From assembly GCF_000308815.1 (NCBI RefSeq), contig NZ_BAFX01000088.1, positions 34,559-98,558 on the forward strand: 64,000 nt of DNA, in the 5' to 3' direction. Shown piece after piece: positions 24,892-33,160 of the stretch; position 1 is the first letter of the stretch, and every line of letters begins with the position of its first letter. The notes below the pieces were generated by a model that saw only the letters and a program-made list of their open reading frames with translations, had not been told where the DNA came from and did not search any database. This DNA comes from Nocardia concava NBRC 100430. Lineage in GTDB: Bacteria; Actinomycetota; Actinomycetes; Mycobacteriales; Mycobacteriaceae. The translations under genes and the position numbers were made by a program.

Positions 24892-26475
24892 GTGGCGCAC
24901 CACCAACTGGAGTTGATCTTCGCGGTCCTGTTCGCGACCATCCTGGCGCAACCGCTGGGACGGCGGCTGGGCCAGGCTCCGGCCGTGCTCATGACCGCGT
25001 TCGGCGTGGTGCTCGCGCTCATCCCGCAGGTGCCCGAGATCCATATCGATCCCAAGCTCATCCTGCCGTTGGTGCTGCCGCCGCTGCTGTACGCGGCCGC
25101 GCGGCGCACCTCCTGGCGCAGCTTCGCGGAGAACTGGGGCGCCATCACCATGCGGGCCGTGGTGCTGGTCATCGTCACCACCGCGGCGGTGGCCTGGGCT
25201 TTTCACCTCTGGTATCCGGCCGTTCCGATCAGTGCGGCGATCGCGCTCGGGGCGCTGGTGGCGCCGCCGGATCCGGTGGCGGTGTCGGCGCTGGCAGGAA
25301 AATTGGGCCTGCCGCGGCGTCTGGTCGCGGTGCTCGAGGGCGAGGGGCTGTTCAACGACGTCACCGCGATCGTGCTGTACACCGCCGCGGTCACGGCGGT
25401 GACCACCGGAAAGTTCTCGGCCTGGGGCGCATTCGAGGAGTTCCTGATCTCGGCGCTGGTCGGCGTGCTGGTCGGGCTGGTGCTCGGCTGGGCCGGAAAC
25501 AAGCTCATGGTGTGGATCGACGATGCGCCTTGCCGGGTCGCGCTGGGATTGCTGCTGCCGTTCGCGGCGTACGGGGTCTCGGAGGCGCGGGGCGGGTCGG
25601 CGGTGCTGGCGGTGCTGGTGTGCTCGCTGTATCTCATCGATGCCGCAACGGATTTCAGCGACAGCGACTACCGGCTGATCGGCGACTCGTTCTGGGAGAT
25701 CACCGAGATGCTGGTCACCGGTTTCGCGTTCGGGCTGATCGGGCTGGAATTGAGCACGGTGCTGCATGATGCCGGGCCCGACTGGCCCAAGTTCATCGGC
25801 GGCGCGGCGGTGGTCATCGCGGTGGTGGTGGGGCTGCGGCTGATCTGGCTGCTCGGCACCACCGCGGTCTTCCAGGGCTGGTGGCGCACCCGGGACAAGG
25901 ACGAGCCCTACACCTGGCGCGAGACGATAGTGACGTGGTGGGCGGGCATGCGCGGTGTGGCGACGGTGGCGCTGGCGCTGGCCATCCCGTTCACCACCGA
26001 CGACGGGAAGCCGTTCCCCGGACGCACCGAAATCCTGTTCACCGCCTTCGCGGTCGTGCTCTTCACGCTGCTGCTGCAAGGCCCGACCCTGCCCGCGGTG
26101 GTGCGCGCGACCGGCGTGCACGCCGACACCGGTACCGAACGCGCCATGGAACGCCAACTGTGGACGCGCGTACTCCAGGCCGAACTCGCCCGGCTCAAGG
26201 AGATCTCCCAGGACGAGCAGCTGCCCGACGAGGTCTACGACCGCCTGCGCACCAACTTCGAACGCCGTCTGGCCCAAGCGGATCCGGAGGCGGCCGACGA
26301 CAACGCCCGCATGAACACCGACCGCACCCTGGCCTTCACCAAGAAAATGCGCGGCATCACCAACGACGTCCTGGAGGCCGGTCGCGCCGAAGCCCTCGCG
26401 GCCCGCCGCGAACCAGGCATCCCACCCGACGTCGTCGACCGCGTCATGCGCCGCCTCGACCTGCGCGGCAACTGA
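24892..26475 (+). CDS. CPA1-family Na+/H+ antiporter
   Basis: A 527-residue exchanger. Twelve or so hydrophobic helices occupy residues 5-410. APPDPVAVSALAGKLG (about 124-139) contains the conserved transport aspartate region, EGEGLFND (149-156) the second, and WWAGMRGVATVALALAIP the conserved arginine helix. The cytosolic C-terminus is helical with many charged residues. It exchanges Na+ (or K+) for protons for pH and salt homeostasis. The start GTG lacks a clear ribosome site. It converges with the YdcF-like gene. Confidence 0.93.
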   Translation: MAHHQLELIFAVLFATILAQPLGRRLGQAPAVLMTAFGVVLALIPQVPEIHIDPKLILPLVLPPLLYAAARRTSWRSFAENWGAITMRAVVLVIVTTAAVAWAFHLWYPAVPISAAIALGALVAPPDPVAVSALAGKLGLPRRLVAVLEGEGLFNDVTAIVLYTAAVTAVTTGKFSAWGAFEEFLISALVGVLVGLVLGWAGNKLMVWIDDAPCRVALGLLLPFAAYGVSEARGGSAVLAVLVCSLYLIDAATDFSDSDYRLIGDSFWEITEMLVTGFAFGLIGLELSTVLHDAGPDWPKFIGGAAVVIAVVVGLRLIWLLGTTAVFQGWWRTRDKDEPYTWRETIVTWWAGMRGVATVALALAIPFTTDDGKPFPGRTEILFTAFAVVLFTLLLQGPTLPAVVRATGVHADTGTERAMERQLWTRVLQAELARLKEISQDEQLPDEVYDRLRTNFERRLAQADPEAADDNARMNTDRTLAFTKKMRGITNDVLEAGRAEALAARREPGIPPDVVDRVMRRLDLRGN

Positions 26476-26522
26476 CGGGCCCGAACTTCACCCGAAGGGT
26501 CTGCGCGGCAACCGATCCGCCG

Positions 26523-27135
26523 CTATCGAGGGCCGCGCCACCCCGCCGGAGTCACCAACACTGCCACGAATTCGCGCAGGAACGACTTGCGCACCAGCAA
26601 CCGCGCCGTTCGAGCCCCGGTCACCTGCACCCGCAACCCCTGCCGCCGCGCCAGCCCGGCCGTCCGCAACACATGAAAGTCACTGGTAACCACCGTGATT
26701 CGCACCACCTCGGGATCGATCCCTCGCCCCCGCAGCTCCCGTGCCGTGAACCGCAAATTCTCCTCGGTATTCCGAGACCGCCCCTCCCGAACGATGACCT
26801 CCCCCGAAATCCCCTGCGACTCCAGATAATCCGCCATCGCATCCGCCTCGGCGACCGACTCCCCGCTCCCCTGCCCACCGGACACCACCACCAGCGGCAT
26901 CCCACCCCGCCGCCACTCCCCCCGAACCACTTGGACCGCCCGATCCAACCGCCGCTGCAACATCGGCCCAACCCGGTTGTGCCGCAGCCGACACCCCAGC
27001 ACAACCACCACCTCCGCCCCCCGGCAGCGGATCCCGCCGAGCCCGCGTCACGGTGTACCCGACAAACCCGCCCAAGGACGCCAACAGCGCGCCCCCCACC
27101 ACCGAAAGCCCCGCTCCCCACAACCGCCCCGCCAC
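26523..27135 (-). pseudogene. YdcF/SanA-like (DUF218) membrane protein, probable frameshift
   Basis: Two frames together make one DUF218 protein. The upstream frame from GTG 27135 (behind GGAGG) encodes a membrane anchor (GAGLSVVGGALLASLGGFVGY) ending ARRDPLPG. The downstream frame begins VVVVLGCRLRHNRVGPMLQRRLD and carries the DUF218 motifs VVSGGQGSGE, RSRNTEENL and TSDFHVLR. They join if one base is removed from the run of six C (27017-27022). The family acts in envelope or vancomycin-tolerance functions. Either a true recent frameshift or a sequencing error is possible. If intact translation starts at 27011, the anchor is lost. Confidence 0.75.
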
Positions 27136-27264
27136 CGCACCTCCTCGACAGCCCACTCCAGCGCCGTTCGACGCCGCGACACCACATCGACGGTAGCGGC
27201 TCGGATCAGCTCCCCCTGGGAGCGGGCAGGCGCGCCGGAGCAGAGGCTGGAATCCGACTGGATT

Positions 27265-28332
27265 TCAGGCGGAATCGGCGTCCAGGAGTAGCGGCCCGGA
27301 TGTGATCGGGACGTCTGTCTCGACAGTGCGCGCGTCGAGGAGTAGCGGTTCCGCCGACGCGGGCGTCAATGCCGAGGTCGTGGACGTGTCCTTGAGGTCG
27401 ACGCCGGAGCGGCCGAGGCGGCGGGCGCCGTCGACGAGGCCGGTGGTGACCTGGGCGGCTCGGGCGTAGGTGAGGCCTTCGGGCGGGTGGATGTTGGAGA
27501 TGCAGTTGCGTTCGGAGTCGGCGCGGCCCGGGCGCGGGTAGTGGGTGAGGTAGATGCCGAGGCTGTCGGCCACCGACAGGCCTGGGCGCTCCCCGATCAA
27601 CACCAGCACCGTGGTGACGCCGAGCGCCGCGCCGATATGGTCACCCAACGCCACCCGCGCCTGGGTCGCGATCACCGGAGGAGCGAGCGTGTACCGCTCC
27701 CCCAGCGCCTCGGCCAGCGCCGCCAACATCGGCACACCGTGCTCGGCGAGCGCCAGCGGCGAAAGCCCGTCGGCCAGAACGAATCCCACATCGGCCCCGC
27801 TGTACGGCACCGCCGACAACGGTCCCGAAGGACCCACACCGGCGAACCCCGCACCACCCGCGTGGATATCGGCACCCGCAACCGCGCCGCCGCCCTTGCT
27901 CGCGTCGCCATCGCCACGGGCTCCGGCCCCGTCGGGTCCGGCTCCGGACCAGATCGTATGGCCTGCAGTGGAATTCGCAGCTCCGGCTCCGAGAGGGCCG
28001 GCGGGGGCGACGCCTCCCGGCAGTCGGCCCAGGTCCGGTCGCCGCAGGTATTCGGATCGGTTACCGGCGAGGCTGCGCACGTGGACCGGCTCGCCCAACC
28101 CCAGCGCCGAGACTTCGACGGCCAAGGCCGCGACGTCGAGCGGATTGTGTACCGCGTCGCGAGCTGCCGCGTGTGCCGCGCGGAACTCCAGTACGTCGGC
28201 GGTCGGCAACGCGTCGCCAGCGCGACCGAGGCCGATTCGCGCCTGGGTGGTTCGGCGCAATCCATCCCAGAATGCCTGGGTAGCAGGGTCATCCGCGCGT
28301 CGCGCAATGCCCGACGATTCCTTCGAAGTCAT
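27265..28332 (-). CDS. eutC: ethanolamine ammonia-lyase small subunit EutC
   Basis: A 355-residue subunit of the coenzyme-B12 enzyme that splits ethanolamine into acetaldehyde and ammonia. Conserved blocks are ARIGLGRAGDALPT (31-44), VRSLAGNRSEYLRRPDLG (85-102), VALGDHIGAALGV (227-239) and ERNCISNIHPPEGLTYARAA (274-293). Between 104 and 178 there is a Gly/Ala/Ser-rich stretch not usual in EutC, making the protein ~60 residues longer than the E. coli form (295). ATG 28332 has GAGAGGGAG upstream. It follows eutB after an unusually long 259-base gap. Confidence 0.93.
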   Translation of the reverse strand: MTSKESSGIARRADDPATQAFWDGLRRTTQARIGLGRAGDALPTADVLEFRAAHAAARDAVHNPLDVAALAVEVSALGLGEPVHVRSLAGNRSEYLRRPDLGRLPGGVAPAGPLGAGAANSTAGHTIWSGAGPDGAGARGDGDASKGGGAVAGADIHAGGAGFAGVGPSGPLSAVPYSGADVGFVLADGLSPLALAEHGVPMLAALAEALGERYTLAPPVIATQARVALGDHIGAALGVTTVLVLIGERPGLSVADSLGIYLTHYPRPGRADSERNCISNIHPPEGLTYARAAQVTTGLVDGARRLGRSGVDLKDTSTTSALTPASAEPLLLDARTVETDVPITSGPLLLDADSA

Positions 28333-28591
28333 AGCTCCCTCTCCATGTCCACCACACCCCGAGCCTTCGTCTGCCACGCCATCCGCACCTCGGTCGGCCA
28401 CGCACTTCGCTCCTCCGTCGGCCACGCATCCCGAGCCCTGAATTTCGGCACGGCGCTCGCGCGGCAGTTCCCACCGATTCGTCGGCCGATTCCGCGCGCC
28501 GTCTGGATGCCGCCGTCCTCGCTGAGTGGCACACCAGTGCGGGGATTTGCCCGATTCGGCCGAGCTGGTGTGCCACTCAACGGGGATCGGG
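28333..28591. other. eutB-eutC spacer with repeats
   Basis: The spacer stays open in the eutC frame and encodes four degenerate CVAD-type units on the minus strand (28380-28440), from a repeated TCGGCCACGC-like element. It also holds a long inverted repeat. eutB and eutC usually lie only a few bases apart. Confidence 0.6.
28523..28579. repeat. 15-bp perfect inverted repeat in the eut operon
   Basis: TGAGTGGCACACCAG and its exact complement enclose 27 bases, about 10 bases downstream of the eutB stop in transcription order. It could be an attenuator or RNA-processing hairpin. Confidence 0.7.
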
Positions 28592-30004
28592 TCATGCCGC
28601 ACCCCTGGTGAGGGCGCGCAGCGGGGAGGCATGGGGGCTGGTCGGGAGGATGCGGCCGGTGGGGTCGAGCATGCCGAGGTTGTCGAGCCAGGCGGCGAAT
28701 TCGGGGGCGGGGCGGAGGTTCAGGACTTTTCGGGCGTAGAGGGCGTCGTGGTAGGCGAGGGATTGGTAGCCGAGCATGACGTCGTCGGCGCCGGGGACGG
28801 CTATGACGAAGGGGCAGCCTGCCACGCCGAGGAGGGTGAGGAGGGTGTCCATGTCGTCCTGGTCGGCTTCGGCGTGGTTGGTGTAGCAGACGTCGACGCC
28901 CATGGGGAGGCCGAGGAGTTTGCCGCAGAAGTGGTCTTCGAGGCCGGCTCGGATGATTTGCTTTCCGTCGTAGAGGTATTCGGGGCCGATGAAGCCGACG
29001 ACGGTGTTGATCAGCAGCGGGTCGAGGTCGCGGGCGACGGCGTAGGCGCGGGTTTCGAGGGTCTGCTGGTCGACGGGTTTGCCGCCGGTGCCGAGGTGAG
29101 CGCCGGCCGAAAGGGCCGAGCCCTGACCGGTTTCGAGGTACATGACGTTGTCGCCGACGGTGCCGCGGCGCAGCGACCGGCCCGCCTCGTTGGCCTCGCG
29201 CAGCAGCGAGATATTCACGCCGAAGCCGGAATTCGCGCCCTCGGTACCGGCGATGGACTGGAACACCAGATCCACCGGCGCACCGGCCTCGATCAGCCCG
29301 AGCGTGGTGGTGACATGCGACAGCACACACGACTGCGTAGGGATGTCGAACCGCTGGCGCACCTCGTCGAGCAGATGCAGCAGGTCCGCCGTGGCCTGCG
29401 GCGAGTCGGTGGCCGGATTTATGCCGATGACCGCGTCACCGCAACCCAGCAGCAGCCCGTCCAGCACGGCCGCGGCGATGCCGCGCGGGTCATCGGTGGG
29501 GTGATTCGGCTGCAACCGGGTGGCCAGCGTGCCCGGCACGCCGATGCTGGTGCGGAACCCGGCCCGCACTTCCACCGCGTGCGCCACCGCGATCAGATCC
29601 TGATTCCGCATGAGTTTGCTGACGGCCGCGACCATTTCGGGCGTGAGCCCGGGCGCGACCGCCGCGAGGGTGGCCGCGGCGCCGGGCGTGGCGGCCACGG
29701 CCAGCAGCCAGTCCCGTAGCCCGCCCACGGTCAGATGCGAAATCGCCTGGAACGCAGCGCGATCGTGGCCGTCGATGATCAACCGGGTGACCTCGTCGGT
29801 CTCGTACGGCACGACCATATCCTCGAGGAACGTGGTCAGCGGCACCTCGGCCAGCGCCCACTGCGCGGCCGCCCGCTCGGCGTCGGAATGCGCCGCGCAC
29901 CCGGCGAGTTCGTCGCCGCTGCGCCGTGGCGTGGCCTTGGCCAGCAGATCGACCAGACCGTCGAAGGTGTGGGTGGTGCCGCCCAGGCGCTGGTGATAGA
30001 TCAC
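28592..30004 (-). CDS. eutB: ethanolamine ammonia-lyase large subunit EutB
   Basis: A 470-residue TIM-barrel catalytic subunit, close to the E. coli length (453). Recognisable blocks include KLMRNQDLIAVA, GTLATRLQPNHPTDDPRG, FQSIAGTEGANSGFGVNI, LETGQGSALSAGAHLGTGGKP and MGVDVCYTNHAEADQDDMD. It binds ethanolamine and, with EutC, adenosylcobalamin. No permease, reactivase (eutA) or microcompartment gene is near, so the pathway here is the short cytosolic kind giving a nitrogen source. GTG 30004 starts just after CGGAG. It is divergent from the rhomboid-like gene. Confidence 0.95.
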   Translation of the reverse strand: MIYHQRLGGTTHTFDGLVDLLAKATPRRSGDELAGCAAHSDAERAAAQWALAEVPLTTFLEDMVVPYETDEVTRLIIDGHDRAAFQAISHLTVGGLRDWLLAVAATPGAAATLAAVAPGLTPEMVAAVSKLMRNQDLIAVAHAVEVRAGFRTSIGVPGTLATRLQPNHPTDDPRGIAAAVLDGLLLGCGDAVIGINPATDSPQATADLLHLLDEVRQRFDIPTQSCVLSHVTTTLGLIEAGAPVDLVFQSIAGTEGANSGFGVNISLLREANEAGRSLRRGTVGDNVMYLETGQGSALSAGAHLGTGGKPVDQQTLETRAYAVARDLDPLLINTVVGFIGPEYLYDGKQIIRAGLEDHFCGKLLGLPMGVDVCYTNHAEADQDDMDTLLTLLGVAGCPFVIAVPGADDVMLGYQSLAYHDALYARKVLNLRPAPEFAAWLDNLGMLDPTGRILPTSPHASPLRALTRGAA

Positions 30005-30084
30005 TTCTCCGATGGTCCGGGCCTATGTTGCTGCGACGTAACCACCGTTTTCCCCGGGCATTAATCCGCGTTACGCGTGCCGGA

Positions 30085-30090
30085 TACCAT
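30085..30090 (+). promoter_or_regulatory. -10 hexamer of leaderless promoter
   Basis: TACCAT, six bases, then ATG 30097. Confidence 0.65.
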
Positions 30091-30096
30091 GGCGAA

Positions 30097-30981
30097 ATGG
30101 GATTGGGCACCTACCAGCCGCCCTGGCTGCGCACCATCGACCTCGGCGACGAGGTGCACGCGCTCCGCGACTGGTGGGAGCGCCCGCACCGGCTGCGCCG
30201 CGCCGTGCAGGCCTATCGCGATCTGCTGGCGGTCACCCCGGCCTGCATCGCCTACGCCTTCACCCTGTTCATCACCTGGTGGACGCTGCGCGGGGCCAGC
30301 GATATCGTCGGTCGGCGGCTGATCTTCTCGGCGTCGACCAATCTGCGCAATATGCAAAAGGATCCGATCCAGGTCCTGGTCGCCTCGGCGTTCTGGACCG
30401 ACGGCGGCTTCCCGTGGGGCGACATCCTCATCCTGATCACGCTGATGGCCCTGGCCGAGCGCTGGCTGGGTTCGCTGCGCTGGATTCTGGTGGTGGCCAT
30501 CGGCCATGTCGGGGCGACGCTGATCACGGTGCTCGGCATCGCGCACAAGATCGACAAGCAGTTGATCCCGACCCGGGTCGCGTTCGCCTCGGATGTCGGC
30601 CCGAGCTACGGGATCTCGGCCATGCTGGCGGTGCTGACCTTCCGGCTGCGCGGCCGCGCGCGTTGGGGGTGGGCGGTATGCATGCTGGTCTGGTACGCCT
30701 ACGGCGTCTATGACGGACGCACGTTCACCGATTACGGCCATTTCTTCGCGCTGCTCATCGGATTCACGGTGGGCGCGATCGCGGTGGCGATCTCGCACCG
30801 CCTGGTCGCGCTGCAGCAGCGCAAGGCCGCCCGCAACCTCGGCCCGGCCCAGCCGGATTCAGCCGGGGCCATACCGAACTCAGCCGGGGACGGGGTCGTT
30901 GCGTCGCCGATCCCGCTGGACGAACCGGACCGCGGGCTCGACGACGCGCGCCACGATCGGGCCGAGCACGGCCATCATTAG
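30097..30981 (+). CDS. rhomboid-like intramembrane protein
   Basis: A 294-residue protein with about six membrane helices between residues 45 and 240. GPSYGISAM (about 169-177) looks like the rhomboid GxSxG serine motif and DYGHFFALLIG (about 213-223) supplies a histidine in a later helix, so a Ser-His dyad is possible. In contrast to classical rhomboids the remaining motifs are weak. The N-terminus carries a conserved-looking DWWERPHRLRRAV. The 50-residue C-terminal tail is disordered and its coding DNA overlaps the end of the converging antiporter gene by 102 bases. Confidence 0.75.
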   Translation: MGLGTYQPPWLRTIDLGDEVHALRDWWERPHRLRRAVQAYRDLLAVTPACIAYAFTLFITWWTLRGASDIVGRRLIFSASTNLRNMQKDPIQVLVASAFWTDGGFPWGDILILITLMALAERWLGSLRWILVVAIGHVGATLITVLGIAHKIDKQLIPTRVAFASDVGPSYGISAMLAVLTFRLRGRARWGWAVCMLVWYAYGVYDGRTFTDYGHFFALLIGFTVGAIAVAISHRLVALQQRKAARNLGPAQPDSAGAIPNSAGDGVVASPIPLDEPDRGLDDARHDRAEHGHH

Positions 30982-32067
30982 CACGTAGGCCGAGGCCAGC
31001 GCGGCCAGCTGCCCGTCCACGCCGCCCAGCGAAACCGCCAGTCCGGCAATGACGATGGAGAATTCGCCGCGCGCCACCAGCGCCGCGCCCGCACGCGCCC
31101 GGCCCATGCGGCGGATCCCCTGCCGCGACGCCGCCCACCAGCCGGTGGCGATCTTGGTCAGCGCGGTCACCACCGCCAGCAGCACCGCCCAGCCCAGCAC
31201 CGGCGGGATCGCCCGGGGATCGGTGCTGAGCCCGAAGGCCACGAAGAATATGGCCGCGAACAGATCTCGCAAAGGTTCGAGGAGTTTCGCCGCCTCCTGC
31301 GCGGTGGATCCGGAGATGGCGATGCCCAGCAGGAACGCGCCCACCGCCGCCGACACGTTCAGCGCCGAGGCCGCACCGGCCACCAGCAGCGCCGCGCCGA
31401 GCAGCTTGAGCAGGAACTGCTCCCGGTCCTCGCTGTCCACGATCGCCGAGACGTAGCGGCCGTATTTCAGCGCCACGACCAGCACCACGGTGATCGCCAC
31501 CAGCGCGATGGCCAGTGACCGCAGCCCGCTGAGGAAGCTCAGCCCGGCCAGCATCATGGTGAGAATCGGCAGGTAGACCGCCATGGCCAGATCCTCGAAC
31601 ACCAGGATCGACAGCACCACCGGCGTCTCGCGGTTACCCAACCGGCCCAGATCGTTGAGCACCTTGGCGACGATGCCGGAGGAGGAGATATAGGTGACCC
31701 CGGCCATGGTGACCGCGCCGACCGGCCCCCAGCCCAGCACCAGCGCCACCACCACGCCCGGGGTGGCATTGAGCACGATGTCGAGCAGGCCCGCCAGCCA
31801 GTCCCGGCGCAATCCGGTCATCAATTCGGCGGCGGTGTACTCCAATCCGAGCAGCAGGAGCAGCAGCACCACGCCGATCTCACCGGCGAGATGGCCGAAT
31901 TCGGTGGCGGCCCGCATATGCACGATGCCGCCGTCACCGAAGGCCAGACCGCCGAGCAGATAGAGCGGAATCGGCGACATGCCGAAGCGGGCGGCCAGCC
32001 GCCCCAGCATGCCGAGCGCGAACAAGATCGCGCCGAGTTCGAACAGGGCTAGACCGGTCGAATCCAT
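30880..32067 (-). CDS. CPA2-family K+/H+ antiporter, KhtU/KefB-like
   Basis: A 395-residue exchanger of about 12-13 helices covering nearly the whole protein. VVLLLLLLGLEYTAAEL, GVTYISSSGIVAKVLNDLG and ILVFEDLAMAVYLPIL are the CPA2 signature helices, and GEFSIVIAGLAVSLG matches KefB-type proteins. The preceding gene encodes an RCK-C protein with only four bases between, the arrangement of KhtT-KhtU K+ efflux systems, which respond to nucleotides and alkaline pH. The C-terminal ~20 residues are hydrophilic and overlap the converging gene. Confidence 0.92.
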   Translation of the reverse strand: MDSTGLALFELGAILFALGMLGRLAARFGMSPIPLYLLGGLAFGDGGIVHMRAATEFGHLAGEIGVVLLLLLLGLEYTAAELMTGLRRDWLAGLLDIVLNATPGVVVALVLGWGPVGAVTMAGVTYISSSGIVAKVLNDLGRLGNRETPVVLSILVFEDLAMAVYLPILTMMLAGLSFLSGLRSLAIALVAITVVLVVALKYGRYVSAIVDSEDREQFLLKLLGAALLVAGAASALNVSAAVGAFLLGIAISGSTAQEAAKLLEPLRDLFAAIFFVAFGLSTDPRAIPPVLGWAVLLAVVTALTKIATGWWAASRQGIRRMGRARAGAALVARGEFSIVIAGLAVSLGGVDGQLAALASAYVLMMAVLGPIVARVVEPAVRFVQRDRRRNDPVPG

Positions 32068-32071
32068 ACCT

Positions 32072-32554
32072 TCAGCCGTCGGCCAGGATGCGGGCGGCCG
32101 CGTCCAGCCCGTGCGGGGTGCCGACGACCACGAGGATGTCCCCCGAGTCGAGCACCTGATCCGGTCCCGGCGAGGGCTGCACCTGCCCCGCCCGCATGAT
32201 CGCCACGATGGAGGCCTTGGTGCGCGTGCGCATGCCGGTCTCGCCCAGCCTGCGGCCCCGATACGGCGAGCTCCCGCTGACGCTCAGCTGTCTGGTGGTG
32301 ATCCCGGGTAGGTCCGAGTGCTCTTCCCGCAGCTGCTGCACCAGTTGGGGCGCGCCCAGCAGATTCGCCATCACCGCGGCCTCGTCCGGGGTCAACGGCA
32401 CCTGCGCCAGGCAGGCGTCCGGATCGTCGCGCTGCGACACGATCAGGTCGATCCCACCGTCGCGGTGCGCCACCACCCCGATCCGCCGCCCCGATCGGAC
32501 CTCGAAGTCCTTCCGCACACCGATCCCGGGCAGCGCTGTCACATCGACGTTCAC
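32072..32554 (-). CDS. RCK-C (TrkA-C) regulatory protein, KhtT-like
   Basis: A 160-residue cytosolic protein. The N-terminal ~70 residues (VTALPGIGVRKDFEVRSGRRIGVV) match KhtT, and the C-terminal RCK-C domain covers about 88-160 with RGRRLGETGMRTRTKASIVAIMR and LDSGDILVVVGTPHGLD. KhtT controls KhtU by binding nucleotides such as c-di-AMP or ATP/ADP. GTG 32554 is preferred to GTG 32563, because a TAATGT -10 lies seven bases before it and overlaps the earlier codon. Confidence 0.88.
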   Translation of the reverse strand: MNVDVTALPGIGVRKDFEVRSGRRIGVVAHRDGGIDLIVSQRDDPDACLAQVPLTPDEAAVMANLLGAPQLVQQLREEHSDLPGITTRQLSVSGSSPYRGRRLGETGMRTRTKASIVAIMRAGQVQPSPGPDQVLDSGDILVVVGTPHGLDAAARILADG

Positions 32555-32561
32555 GCTGTCC

Positions 32562-32567
32562 ACATTA
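32562..32567 (-). promoter_or_regulatory. -10 hexamer of leaderless KhtT-KhtU promoter
   Basis: TAATGT on the minus strand, seven bases, then GTG 32554. Confidence 0.65.
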
Positions 32568-32633
32568 GGACAAGCCGCGCGAATCCCGGGGAGCCACCGT
32601 CCACCGCCCGACCCGCGCTACGGCGGAGATCGA

Positions 32634-33008
32634 TCAGTTCACCTCGAGCGGGGCGAAACTGCCGTCCGGGCCGGGGCGGAATTCGGTCACCTCGGTGACC
32701 GCGGCGAGCGGGAGCGGTCCGTAGAGATGCGGGAAGCGCATCGAGGAGGGATCGGTGGGAACGCCGGGCTCCCACTTGACCGGGGCGTCGAGGTTGGCCG
32801 GATCCAGGTGCAGCAGTACGAGATCGGTGCGTCCGGCGAAGAGCCGGTTGGCGGGCAGATGGGCCTGGTAGGGGGCGGAGAGGTGGATGAATCCGGCCTC
32901 GGCCAGCGAGTCGGCGCGGTATTCGCCTGCAGCGCGGGCGTTTTCCCATTCCTCCCGGGTGCAGATGTGCAGCAGTGTCGAGGGCGTCATGTCCTGTTCG
33001 GTTCCCAC
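32634..33008 (-). CDS. DUF952 family protein
   Basis: A 124-residue soluble protein. LLHICTREEWENARAAGEYRADSL, GFIHLSAPYQ and LVLLHLDPANL followed by FPHLYGPLPLAAV are the characteristic DUF952 blocks. The histidines in IHLS, HLD and PHLYG may form an active or binding site; the family is sometimes compared with ADP-ribosyl transferase-like folds, which I cannot test. The leaderless -10 supports GTG 33008. Confidence 0.9.
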   Translation of the reverse strand: MGTEQDMTPSTLLHICTREEWENARAAGEYRADSLAEAGFIHLSAPYQAHLPANRLFAGRTDLVLLHLDPANLDAPVKWEPGVPTDPSSMRFPHLYGPLPLAAVTEVTEFRPGPDGSFAPLEVN

Positions 33009-33015
33009 CCGGACC

Positions 33016-33021
33016 AGCCTA
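33016..33021 (-). promoter_or_regulatory. -10 hexamer of leaderless DUF952 promoter
   Basis: TAGGCT on the minus strand, seven bases, then GTG 33008. Confidence 0.65.
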
Positions 33022-33160
33022 ATTCCTGACCGAATTCCTGACCGAAACGATCAATGAGGGAAAGTTCCCGAAACTCTCACACACACCTAAGTGAAGTGCT
33101 TATATTTCACATCGCATTGGCTGCTGCGCCGGTGCGAAGTACATGCGAGAGGTATATCAA

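Noticed and set aside
26461..26512. Direct repeat CTGCGCGGCAAC at 26461 and 26501 as an attachment site
   Set aside because: Only 12 bases, 40 bases apart, with no integrase; probably a small duplication at the antiporter 3' end.
28380..28440. CRISPR-like array in the eut spacer
   Set aside because: Units are degenerate, adjacent and coding-like; no conserved repeats with unique spacers, no cas genes.
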